In this document: positions 42,897-50,281 of the stretch, piece after piece
How the letters are laid out: every line of letters begins with the position of its first letter
Numbering within the stretch: the first letter of the stretch is position 1
Assembly: GCF_012932915.1 (NCBI RefSeq)
Contig: NZ_VCQU01000017.1
Location: forward strand, 1-64,000
Reading direction: 5' to 3'
DNA: 64,000 nt
From: Antrihabitans stalactiti
GTDB taxonomy: Bacteria; Actinomycetota; Actinomycetes; Mycobacteriales; Mycobacteriaceae
Made by a program: the position numbers and the translations under genes
The notes under the pieces: model-generated
The model's input: only the letters and a program-made list of their open reading frames with translations
Told to the model about the DNA's origin: nothing
The model's database searches: none

Positions 42897-43384
42897 TGAA
42901 AGTCCTCGTCGCGGGCATCGGCAACATCTTCCTGTGTGACGACGGTTTCGGACCGGAAGTGTTGCGCAGGATGGCAACTCGTGAGCTCCCCAGCGGAGTT
43001 CGCGCGGTCGACTTCGGCATTCGTGGTGTGCATCTCGCCTACGAACTGCTCGACGGCTGGGACGGGCTCGTTCTTGTAGACGCCGTGCCGAACCGCGGTG
43101 CGCCGGGAACGCTCAGAGTGTTCGAAATCGACGATCCGAGCGCGCTGGGTCATGCGCAATTCGATGCTCATGCAATGGATCCCGGCGCGGTGATCGCAAG
43201 TCTGCGCGCGCTCGGCGGCGAGCTACCGCCGACCGTCGTCGTCGGCTGCCAGGTGGGCAGCGTCGACGAGGGAATCGGTCTGACACCGGCGGTGGCGGGA
43301 GCGGTCGACGAGGCCGTCGACGCAGTGTTCGATGTGCTCGGAAGGATGGTGGCGCAATGTGCCTCGGAATCCCCGGCCAGGTAG
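42896..43384 (+). CDS. Hydrogenase maturation protease (HyaD/HupD family)
   Basis: 162 aa from a GTG that shares one base with the previous stop. The motif GIGNIFLCDDGFGPE carries the first acidic nickel ligand, and a His in AHAMDPG (about residue 96) fits the second metal-binding region. The enzyme cuts the tail of HhyL after nickel insertion. Its end overlaps hypC by 28 bases. Confidence 0.9.
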   Translation: MKVLVAGIGNIFLCDDGFGPEVLRRMATRELPSGVRAVDFGIRGVHLAYELLDGWDGLVLVDAVPNRGAPGTLRVFEIDDPSALGHAQFDAHAMDPGAVIASLRALGGELPPTVVVGCQVGSVDEGIGLTPAVAGAVDEAVDAVFDVLGRMVAQCASESPAR

Positions 43385-43605
43385 TCCGCATGCTCGAGGG
43401 GTACGGCGACCAACTCGCCTTGGTCGACGTGGTCGGCGAACAACGCCGCGTGAACATCGGCATGCTCCCCGAAGGCGTCACGGTCGGCGCGGGGGATTGG
43501 ATCGTCATTCACATGGGTTTCGCCATGGAGAAGACCGACGCTGCCGGCGCAGAGAAGGCGATGTCCGGCTTGGAGATGATGGGTCGTCCCCGCGACCTCC
43601 CCTAA
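43357..43605 (+). CDS. hypC: Hydrogenase assembly chaperone HypC (first copy)
   Basis: 82 aa, begins MCLGIPGQV with the essential Cys2. HypC carries the Fe(CN)2CO unit with HypD and escorts the large subunit. It overlaps the protease gene by 28 bases. The second hypC (48212) and a HypC-like domain fused to a SIS domain (50281) make three HypC-type proteins in this locus. Family B repeat copy 1 begins two bases after its stop. Confidence 0.92.
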   Translation: MCLGIPGQVVRMLEGYGDQLALVDVVGEQRRVNIGMLPEGVTVGAGDWIVIHMGFAMEKTDAAGAEKAMSGLEMMGRPRDLP

Positions 43606-43606
43606 C

Positions 43607-43650
43607 CCGTGCGCGCGTCTCACCCATCCAGGGGTGAAATTCACGCACGG
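43607..43650. repeat. Family B interrupted palindrome, copy 1
   Basis: Outer arms CCGTGCG and CGCACGG pair perfectly, as do inner arms CACCC and GGGTG. Between them are the unpaired blocks CGCGTCT and AAATTCA. The stop of the minus-strand MarR gene (43643-43641) lies inside the right half. It marks the convergent junction between hypC and the MarR gene, at the left edge of the regulator/enzyme cassette. Confidence 0.9.
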
Positions 43651-44117
43651 TTCGCTGCGGTCATATCGCTGATCCGGCGTTGCAACGCCTGTCCGGCTGG
43701 AAGTTGCGCCACGAGGGTGCGCAGCACAGGCATCGCAGCCGCGACCTGGGCGTCATCCAAAATGTAGTTGAGGCCTTGATAGAGGTTTTGTTCGATCTGG
43801 CTCACGATTTGTGCGGCGACGAGGCCCGCCGAGGTGAGCGACAGTACTGTGGTCCGCCGGTCCGCAGTACCGGCAGTCGACTCGACAAGGCCCTTGCTTG
43901 CGAGCGTGCTCATCAGCCTGCTCGGGCTACCTCCCTCGCAGACAAGACGCTGCCCAATCTCTCGTACGGTCAACGGGCTCTTTGCATCCCGCAAAACCGC
44001 GATTGCCTCAGCTTGCGAAGGCGTGAGGTCGTGCGGCTTGAGTGCTGCCGTGAGCGCCCGCGCCCCTTCGCGCTGGGCGGCGAGGACGAGGTAGCGGAAT
44101 TCCTCTATCGAGTCCAT
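43641..44117 (-). CDS. MarR-family transcriptional regulator
   Basis: 158 aa from ATG 44117; a GTG two codons upstream is also possible. It has a winged helix with LTVREIGQRLVCEGGSPSRLMSTLASKGLV and wing residues DRRTTVLSLT. It is divergent from the alpha/beta hydrolase with a large symmetrical operator between them, so it probably represses that gene and itself. Its stop codon comes from family B copy 1. Confidence 0.86.
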   Translation of the reverse strand: MDSIEEFRYLVLAAQREGARALTAALKPHDLTPSQAEAIAVLRDAKSPLTVREIGQRLVCEGGSPSRLMSTLASKGLVESTAGTADRRTTVLSLTSAGLVAAQIVSQIEQNLYQGLNYILDDAQVAAAMPVLRTLVAQLPAGQALQRRISDMTAANRA

Positions 44118-44147
44118 CTTCACAGCATATTGCGTCTTGCAAATCGA

Positions 44148-44178
44148 TGACGTGTCACGTTAATATGATGACACGTCA
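44148..44178. promoter_or_regulatory. Double MarR operator
   Basis: TGACGTGTCA (44148-44157) and TGACACGTCA (44169-44178) are perfect inverted copies separated by 11 AT-rich bases; each is also nearly self-symmetric. Centre-to-centre spacing is 21 bases, two helical turns. It lies 20 bases before the hydrolase ATG and about 30 before the MarR start. Confidence 0.7.
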
Positions 44179-44198
44179 CCTACTTTGAAAGAGGCCAC

Positions 44199-44966
44199 AT
44201 GTCATCCACTCAGCCAACCCTCGTCACAGTCCCTTGCTTCTCGGGAGCTCCGTGGGACGAGCATCAGCTCGCACCGCTGCAGGCCTACCCGGTGCGCACG
44301 ATGCGCCTCCCCGAGGCGGTCGACGAGGTCGAGCGGTACGCGGACTTCGTCGCCGAGCAAGTCGAGGGCCTCGATGACTATGTACTAGTCGGCGACTCGT
44401 TCGGCGCCGTCATCAGCCTCACCCTCGCGCTGCGGCAACCAACCGGACTTCGTGGATTGGTGCTCTCCGGCGGGTTCGCGGCCAACCCCCTCCCGCGCTG
44501 GAAGGGCATCGCCGCGCGCGCCTCGCACTACGCCCGCGGACCGCTCTACCGGAACGGCACACTGCGCTTCCATGCTCGCGAGCTCGCGTCGCGGTTCGAC
44601 CGCGATGCCGAGGTTCCGCACACCCAAAACGATTACCGCCAGTTGTTCGTGGAGAACACGCCAGCGGGCTCCTATAGCGCGCGTGTCACGAGCGTCATTT
44701 CCTTCGACGTGCGCGATCAACTCGCCAAAGTCAGCGTCCCCACCCTGCTCATCACCCCGGAAGACGACCAACTCGTCGGCGACCAAGCCGCTCGGGAGCT
44801 GCGCGAAGGCCTCCAGAACGCCCGTGAGGTGGTGCTCCCTAGCACGGGGCACATGTTTCGCTTCACCCACCCGAGCCTGTACGGCCAGACGATTGTGGAG
44901 TTTCTGCAAGGCCTCGACAGTCCCGCACGCGAGAGCCGTGCGCGCGTCTCACCCCTGCCGGGGTGA
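44199..44966 (+). CDS. Alpha/beta hydrolase
   Basis: 255 aa. The nucleophile elbow is G-D-S-F-G (LVGDSFGAVISL), the acid is probably in TPEDDQLVGD, and the catalytic His is in STGHMFRF. These fit the serine hydrolase type of the alpha/beta fold. It is divergent from and probably controlled by the MarR regulator. The last nine residues (RARVSPLPG) and the stop are encoded by family B copy 2, so the C-terminus was shaped by the repeat. Confidence 0.84.
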   Translation: MSSTQPTLVTVPCFSGAPWDEHQLAPLQAYPVRTMRLPEAVDEVERYADFVAEQVEGLDDYVLVGDSFGAVISLTLALRQPTGLRGLVLSGGFAANPLPRWKGIAARASHYARGPLYRNGTLRFHARELASRFDRDAEVPHTQNDYRQLFVENTPAGSYSARVTSVISFDVRDQLAKVSVPTLLITPEDDQLVGDQAARELREGLQNAREVVLPSTGHMFRFTHPSLYGQTIVEFLQGLDSPARESRARVSPLPG

Positions 44967-44979
44967 AATTCACGCACAG
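44936..44979. repeat. Family B interrupted palindrome, copy 2
   Basis: Same layout as copy 1: outer CCGTGCG/CGCACAG (one mismatch), unpaired CGCGTCT and AAATTCA, inner CACCCC/GGGGTG with loop TGCC. It contains the last nine codons and the stop of the hydrolase gene and ends at the stop of the convergent TetR gene. Confidence 0.9.
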
Positions 44980-45552
44980 TCAGTGCAGGCCGCGCATGAC
45001 GGCGTCGACCAGCGATTGAGCTACGCGGCTGGGTATTTCGCCGCCGTCAGGTCCGTGCTCGAAGTAGTGCAGGAACGCTTGTTGAAAGCAGGCGCCGAAT
45101 AGCAAGGCAGCGATTGCGTCCGGGTCGGAGTCGGCGGCGATGCGGCCGAGTCGTTGCTCGTCGCGCAGGTAGTTGGCCAGCCACGAGACCACGTTTGCCG
45201 GTCCGGCACCGTACTTGGCGAGTGACTCGCGGGTCGCGGCGAGGAGGCTCGGCGCCGCCAGGAGTGAGCCCATCATCGGGAACGTCGTCCCGTAGAAGCG
45301 CAACGCATCGTTCGCAGCCGCGACGAGGTTGTCGGCGACCGTCCCGGACCCTGCCTTCGAGACCGGCGCGAATGCCTGGACCCGCTCGGAAAACACGTGC
45401 AGCAACAGATCTTCTTTGTCGCGAAAGTACTTGTAGAGCAGCGGCTCGGAGCATTCGGCCACGCGCGCAATCTCTTTCGTCGTCGCGCGTGCATAGCCCT
45501 GCGTGCGCATGACCTGCGCGGCCGCGTCGAGTATTCGATCCCTGGTGCTCAC
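44980..45552 (-). CDS. TetR-family transcriptional regulator
   Basis: 190 aa from a GTG preceded by GGTGGAGGACT. The helix-turn-helix covers ATTKEIARVAECSEPLLYKYF. It is divergent from the NAD(P)-binding protein gene, with two symmetrical sites in between. The likely role is repression of that gene and of itself. Confidence 0.86.
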   Translation of the reverse strand: MSTRDRILDAAAQVMRTQGYARATTKEIARVAECSEPLLYKYFRDKEDLLLHVFSERVQAFAPVSKAGSGTVADNLVAAANDALRFYGTTFPMMGSLLAAPSLLAATRESLAKYGAGPANVVSWLANYLRDEQRLGRIAADSDPDAIAALLFGACFQQAFLHYFEHGPDGGEIPSRVAQSLVDAVMRGLH

Positions 45553-45575
45553 AGTCCTCCACCTTGACAAGCGCG

Positions 45576-45612
45576 TTAGCGATCACTAACCATAGAGGTT
45601 AGTAATCACTAA
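45576..45612. promoter_or_regulatory. Tandem TetR operators
   Basis: TTAG-CGATCA-CTAA (45576-45589) and TTAG-TAATCA-CTAA (45599-45612) share TTAG-N6-CTAA, lie in the same orientation and have starts 23 bases apart, in the 75-bp divergent region between the TetR gene and the gene at 45628. Confidence 0.7.
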
Positions 45613-45627
45613 CCACGGGAGGTTCGG

Positions 45628-46269
45628 ATGGAAATAACAATCTTTGGCGCGACAGGCGGAACCGGCGTCGAGTTGGTCCGGCAGTCGCTCGACGCTGGTC
45701 ATCGGGTCACGGTGGTCGTTCGCGATCCCGCGCGCCTACCTGCCGAGCTTCGGGATCGAGTCGACGCTGTGACCGCTGACGTTTTCGATCCGGCAGCGCT
45801 CGAAGCCGCGGTGAAGGGGCGCGATGCGGTGCTGACCGCAATGGGTTCGCGGACGGGCCTGAAGGCCACAACAGTGTGTGCGGATAGTGCGCACGCGATC
45901 GCGCTCGCGATGGCGGCCACGCAGACTCGTCGGTTGCTGATGGTCAGTACGAGCGGTCAAGTTGCCGACTCCGGTGACGGCGCCATCATGCGGACCGTGT
46001 TGAAACCGCTTATCCTGCAACCGATTTTCAAGAAGGTGTACGACGATATGCGCGCGGCGGAGCGGCATCTGGAGGCAACCGATCTGGATTGGACCTTCTT
46101 CCGGCCGTCCAAACTGACCAATGCCGAGTTGAAGCTGCCGTACCGTACCGCCGTCGACCGAAACATCAAGCACGGCCTGACCACCTCGCGCGCGGACCTC
46201 GCTCACTGCATGTTGCGCACGATCGAGGACCGCTCGTCGATCAGGCGCTCGATCTCGGTCGCCTCCTGA
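45628..46269 (+). CDS. NAD(P)-binding oxidoreductase (atypical SDR)
   Basis: 213 aa with GGGAGG before the ATG. The N-terminal motif FGATGGTGVELV is that of the PF13460 NAD(P)-binding family (NmrA/BVR-B-like), which lacks the usual Tyr-x3-Lys site. Members are reductases, isomerases or redox sensors; no substrate can be named. It is divergent from its probable TetR regulator. Family B copy 3 follows after nine bases. Confidence 0.82.
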   Translation: MEITIFGATGGTGVELVRQSLDAGHRVTVVVRDPARLPAELRDRVDAVTADVFDPAALEAAVKGRDAVLTAMGSRTGLKATTVCADSAHAIALAMAATQTRRLLMVSTSGQVADSGDGAIMRTVLKPLILQPIFKKVYDDMRAAERHLEATDLDWTFFRPSKLTNAELKLPYRTAVDRNIKHGLTTSRADLAHCMLRTIEDRSSIRRSISVAS

Positions 46270-46278
46270 CGCCGGGAA

Positions 46279-46322
46279 CTGTGCGTGAATTTCACCCCTG
46301 GGAGGGTGAGACGCGCGCACGG
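46279..46322. repeat. Family B interrupted palindrome, copy 3 (inverted)
   Basis: Same element as copies 1 and 2 in opposite orientation: CTGTGCG, TGAATTT, CACCCC, loop TGGG, AGGGTG, AGACGCG, CGCACGG. It lies at the convergent junction of the NAD(P)-binding gene and the DUF6390 gene, at the right edge of the cassette inserted in the hydrogenase locus. Confidence 0.9.
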
Positions 46323-46324
46323 GG

Positions 46325-47068
46325 TCAGGTGGTGGCGAGGCGCCGATTGGTCCGTTCGAGCTGCCATTCCGTCCAGTAGCGAAGTTCGTCGACCTGTTGG
46401 GGCGCGAGCCAATCGCAGACGAAGTCCCAGTGGATGGCAACGTAATCGCCTGCGTGTAGGTGCGAGACGAACTCGCCGGCGTCCACTCGACTACGGACCG
46501 TACGTTCCTGCGGATCGCCGAGTTCCAGCGTGCCGTCGAACTCGAGCGGCCTCGACTGCACGACCACTTCGCCGGCGCGGACCTCGGTGACCTTGCCCCA
46601 GCTGATGCGGCACGAGTCGAGGACCTGCAGTGGTTGCGGCATCCCGCTGCCGAGCAACCGCGTCCAGGGGTAGACGCCGAAGACGTGGAATGCGTGGGTG
46701 GGTGCGGCCTCGTCGAGCAGCGCATCGGTGAGGTGCTTCCAGTAGTGACCGGCCTGGGACGCGAAGCGGGTCAACAACTCCGAACCGAAACGGGCGCGAT
46801 CGATTTCGCCGGTCAGCTCCGAGCCGGTCCAGTATGCGCGGACCACATGGTCGTCGAGCGGATCGTCCAGACCGCTCAACTCGGCGATCAGTTGCTGGTA
46901 GGGCCATGCGCCACTGAACCGTCGAGCGATCGCCGCGATATCGGCGTCGACGTCAGCGCCGCACGCGGCAGCTTCGAGCGCTCGCGCATCGGCCGGACCG
47001 CAATAGCCGAGAGCATTCGGCGCGTATGCGTACTGCGCGAACAAACGATGGCCTGGCGGTGTCGACAC
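46325..47068 (-). CDS. DUF6390 family hydrogenase-cluster protein
   Basis: 247 aa from a GTG that directly follows the hypD stop. It has no cofactor motif; conserved-looking aromatic segments include HVFGVYPWTRLLG and AIHWDFVCDWL. It is the last gene of the hypF-to-hypD minus-strand operon. DUF6390 genes are seen with actinobacterial hydrogenases. The function is unknown. Confidence 0.76.
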   Translation of the reverse strand: MSTPPGHRLFAQYAYAPNALGYCGPADARALEAAACGADVDADIAAIARRFSGAWPYQQLIAELSGLDDPLDDHVVRAYWTGSELTGEIDRARFGSELLTRFASQAGHYWKHLTDALLDEAAPTHAFHVFGVYPWTRLLGSGMPQPLQVLDSCRISWGKVTEVRAGEVVVQSRPLEFDGTLELGDPQERTVRSRVDAGEFVSHLHAGDYVAIHWDFVCDWLAPQQVDELRYWTEWQLERTNRRLATT

Positions 47069-48202
47069 TCAAACTCCTGCGCGTTGTCCCACCAAAAGTG
47101 CAGTCTCCCTGTGCAACCGGCCGAAGTTGTAGTACGCCGCGCAGGCGCCTTCGGGTGAGACCATGCAAGTACCGATCGGGGTCTCGGGCGTGCAGGCTGT
47201 GCCGAACACCTTGCACTCCCACGGCTTGATGACGCCCTTCAGTACCTCGCCACACTGGCATGCTTTCGGGTCGGCAACCCGGACTCCAGGCATGGAGAAC
47301 CGCTCTTCGGCATCGAATTCGCTGTAGTTCCGATGAACCTTGAGTGCGCTCTGCGAGATGAAGCCGAGGCCGCGCCATTCGAAATGTGGTCGCAGCTCGA
47401 AGGTTTCGGCCATCAGTTTCAACGCTTGGACGTTGCCTTCGGTCTTCACCACGCGGGTGTACTGGTTCTCGATCTCGCAGCGTCCGTCGCGTATCTGTTG
47501 CAGCAGCATGTGGACCGACGCCAGGATGTCCAGCGGTTCGAAACCGGCGACCACCATCGGTTTGCCGTAGACCTCGGACACGAACCGATAGGGCCGGGTG
47601 CCGACCACGGTGGATACGTGCCCCGGACCCAGGAACCCGGACAGTCGCAGGTCCGGCGAATCCAGGATTGCTTTGATCGGCGGCACGATCGTCACGTGAT
47701 TGCAGAACACCGTGAAGTTCTTGACACCCAACTGTTTTGCGCGGACCAACGTGACCGCGGTAGACGGCGCCGTGGTCTCGAAACCCACTGCGAAGAAGAC
47801 GACCTCCTTCGACGGGTTGTCGACCGCGATCTTCAACGCATCCAGCGGCGAATAGACGAATCGAACGTCAGCACCGCGGGCTTTCGCCTCGATGAGGTTG
47901 CCGCGCGAACCGGGCACTCGCATCATGTCGCCGAAGGTCGTGAAGATCACCGCGGGGTGTTCGGCGAGCGACATCGCGTCGTCGACCCTGCCCATGGGTA
48001 TCACGCACACCGGACAGCCTGGGCCATGCACCAGCTCCACCGACGACGGGAGCAGGTGCTCGATGCCGTGTCGATAGATGGTGTGGGTATGCCCGCCACA
48101 GACTTCCATGAATTTGTACTCACCGTCACCGGCGAGTTCGTTGATGGATTTGACCAACGCCCGCGCGGCCGCGGGGTCTCGGTATTCGTCGACGAACTTC
48201 AC
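47069..48202 (-). CDS. hypD: Hydrogenase assembly protein HypD
   Basis: 377 aa. The conserved CGGHTHTIYRHG and HGPGCPVCV motifs and a C-terminal [4Fe-4S] region (CQCGEVL, CKVFGTACTPE, GTCMVSPEGAC) are complete. HypD assembles Fe(CN)2CO together with HypC. It follows the second hypC after nine bases. Confidence 0.95.
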   Translation of the reverse strand: MKFVDEYRDPAAARALVKSINELAGDGEYKFMEVCGGHTHTIYRHGIEHLLPSSVELVHGPGCPVCVIPMGRVDDAMSLAEHPAVIFTTFGDMMRVPGSRGNLIEAKARGADVRFVYSPLDALKIAVDNPSKEVVFFAVGFETTAPSTAVTLVRAKQLGVKNFTVFCNHVTIVPPIKAILDSPDLRLSGFLGPGHVSTVVGTRPYRFVSEVYGKPMVVAGFEPLDILASVHMLLQQIRDGRCEIENQYTRVVKTEGNVQALKLMAETFELRPHFEWRGLGFISQSALKVHRNYSEFDAEERFSMPGVRVADPKACQCGEVLKGVIKPWECKVFGTACTPETPIGTCMVSPEGACAAYYNFGRLHRETALLVGQRAGV

Positions 48203-48211
48203 GGTGCTACC

Positions 48212-48484
48212 TCAAGCAATCTGTGAGGAGTTGAATGCGTCGATCTCGTTCACGTAATCGGCGCCCATCTTCTGGACTTGATCGAGCGTGAGTTGCGCCT
48301 CGACTTCATCGATCTTCGACATGGCGAAGCCGACGTGGACGAGTACCCAATCGCCGACTACCAAGCCTTCGTCGGCAAGCAGTCGCACGCTGATGATCCG
48401 TCGAATTCCGTTGACATCCACCTTCGCAAGGTGTTGTTCGGCGTCGACGATGTCCACGACTTGTCCGGGGATTCCCAAGCACAT
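48212..48484 (-). CDS. hypC: Hydrogenase assembly chaperone HypC (second copy)
   Basis: 90 aa from ATG 48484 (AGGAGGAGCC upstream). It begins MCLGIPGQV with essential Cys2. It is co-transcribed with hypE and hypD, so this copy probably serves the HypC-HypD step, while the copy at 43357 may act with HhyL. That division of labour is inferred from position only. Confidence 0.92.
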   Translation of the reverse strand: MCLGIPGQVVDIVDAEQHLAKVDVNGIRRIISVRLLADEGLVVGDWVLVHVGFAMSKIDEVEAQLTLDQVQKMGADYVNEIDAFNSSQIA

Positions 48485-48497
48485 GGCGGCTCCTCCT

Positions 48498-49598
48498 TCA
48501 ACAGATTCTCGGTAGCGGATCGCCGACGAGCATGTCGACAATGCGGCTGCCGCCGAACGACGTTCGCAATGCGACGATTCCGGGCGGATCGCCGAGCACT
48601 TCGCCGATCACGGCGGCATTCGCGCCGAGTTTGTGCGATCGAAGCGCGGCGAGTGCGGCGTCGGTTTCTTCCGGTGGCACGATCGCGATGAACTTGCCCT
48701 CGTTGGCGACGTACAGCGGGTCGATGCCCAACATGTCGCACGCGCCGAGAACCTGCGGTTGCATCGGCAACTGGCCTTCGTCGAGAATGACAGCGACTCC
48801 GGCAGTTTGGGCCAACTCGTTGCAGACCGTGCCTACGCCGCCGCGTGTGGCATCGCGCATCCATCGGGTGGACGGCGCGGCGGCCAACATCGCCTCGACC
48901 AGGTGGTTGACGGCTGCGGTGTCGGAGACGATGTCTGCTTCGATGGCCAACTCGCCGCGAGCCAGCATCACTGCCATGCCGTGCTCGCCGATGGTCCCCG
49001 AGACCAGCACGCGGTCGCCCGGCTTGACGAGCATGGGTGACAGCATCCGCCCCGCCGGGACCAATCCCATTCCGGCAGTAGAGATGTACAGCCCGTCCGC
49101 GGCGCCTTTGCCGACGACCTTGGTGTCGCCGGTGACGATCTGAACCCCGGCCGCCGACGCCGAATCGCTCATGTCGACGACGATGTCTCGGAGTCGACCG
49201 ATGTCGAAACCCTCCTCGATCACGAACGCCGCGCAAAGCCATTGTGGGACAGCGCCCGAGACTGCGAGATCGTTGACGGTCCCATGCACGGCGAGGTTCC
49301 CGATCGAGCCGCCTGGGAACTCGAGCGGCTGCACGACGAACGAGTCCGTGGAGAATGCCATGCGTTCGCCGGACGGCAGGGTCATGACCGCGGCGTCGCC
49401 GAGTTGTTCCAACTCAGGATTCCGAAACGCTTCGACGAAGACCGAGTCGATCAGTGCAGCCGACGATTTGCCGCCGGCGCCATGCGCCAGGGTCACGACC
49501 GATTCGAGCAGCCGCGGTCTACGTTTGCGGTACTCGTTGATGCGTTCGAGCACCCTGCCTTCACGTTCGGAGGCTGTCGCCGATTCGGTACTGACCAT
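48498..49598 (-). CDS. hypE: Carbamoyl dehydratase HypE
   Basis: 366 aa. AIR-synthase-like fold with LAHGAGGKSSAALI, GDAAVMTL and TGDTKVVGKG. It ends in PRIC, the terminal cysteine that receives the carbamoyl group from HypF and turns it into the cyanide ligand. The start overlaps the preceding SIS gene stop (ATGA). Confidence 0.95.
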   Translation of the reverse strand: MVSTESATASEREGRVLERINEYRKRRPRLLESVVTLAHGAGGKSSAALIDSVFVEAFRNPELEQLGDAAVMTLPSGERMAFSTDSFVVQPLEFPGGSIGNLAVHGTVNDLAVSGAVPQWLCAAFVIEEGFDIGRLRDIVVDMSDSASAAGVQIVTGDTKVVGKGAADGLYISTAGMGLVPAGRMLSPMLVKPGDRVLVSGTIGEHGMAVMLARGELAIEADIVSDTAAVNHLVEAMLAAAPSTRWMRDATRGGVGTVCNELAQTAGVAVILDEGQLPMQPQVLGACDMLGIDPLYVANEGKFIAIVPPEETDAALAALRSHKLGANAAVIGEVLGDPPGIVALRTSFGGSRIVDMLVGDPLPRIC

Positions 49599-50281
49599 CA
49601 GTGCGCTCCTGTCATCGATCGTGCTGCAGCCCTGGTGAGTTCGGTCATCCGTTCCTGCATCGCCACCCACAGTTGGTAGCCGACGACGGCGTGGCTTTCT
49701 TGAATCCGGTGAATACTCTGGGAGCGAATGGTGAAGCAGAAGTCCAGGTCTGCGGTGACGGCCATCCTGCCGCCGTCGTGCCCCGCGAACCCGATGGTGA
49801 GCAAGCCGCGCGTCTTCGCTTCCGCCAACGCCGAAAGCAGGTCGTCGGAGTTCCCAGACGTCGACAGCGCGATCGCGATGTCACGGTCTCGGGAGTGCGC
49901 GATGATCTGTCGCTTGAAAATGAGGTCGAAGCCGACGTCGTTGCCGAGTGCAGTGACGACGGAGGTGTCCGCGGCAAGCGACCAGGCTGCCACCGGCCTG
50001 CCTCGAGCAGGGCGGCTGAACAGGGTCGCCAATGTTGCTGCATCCGTGGAGCTTCCGCCGTTGCCGAGCGTGTAGAGCCGGCCACCGAGGGCGAATCGGT
50101 CGGCCATCTGCGTGCCCGCGGCGCGGATTGCCTCGCCCCACTCGGCCATCGACTCGCGTTGCAGGGCAGCGCTGACCGCAGCCTTGCCACGTGCGGACTC
50201 CGCGAGATCGGCCAGTAGGGCGCTCGCGTTGGTCTCTTCGGCGTCGATGAACGGGTACAGGAAATTCGTGTTCTCGGTCAT
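49598..50281 (-). CDS. SIS-domain protein (GmhA-like) in the hyp operon
   Basis: 227 aa with sugar-isomerase (SIS) features LYTLGNGGSSTDAATLATLF and ALSTSGNSDDLLSAL, as in phosphoheptose isomerase GmhA. It is coupled to hypE (four-base overlap) and to the SIS/HypC fusion (overlap by one codon at 50279-50283). Its repeated presence in actinobacterial hyp operons suggests a role in hydrogenase maturation rather than heptose synthesis, but no reaction is known. Confidence 0.8.
   Translation of the reverse strand: MTENTNFLYPFIDAEETNASALLADLAESARGKAAVSAALQRESMAEWGEAIRAAGTQMADRFALGGRLYTLGNGGSSTDAATLATLFSRPARGRPVAAWSLAADTSVVTALGNDVGFDLIFKRQIIAHSRDRDIAIALSTSGNSDDLLSALAEAKTRGLLTIGFAGHDGGRMAVTADLDFCFTIRSQSIHRIQESHAVVGYQLWVAMQERMTELTRAAARSMTGAH

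Noticed and set aside
43607-46322. Family B repeats as tRNA-like or attachment sites of an integrated phage or ICE
   Set aside because: No integrase, excisionase, tRNA gene or mobility gene lies in or next to the cassette, and there are three copies rather than two direct repeats.
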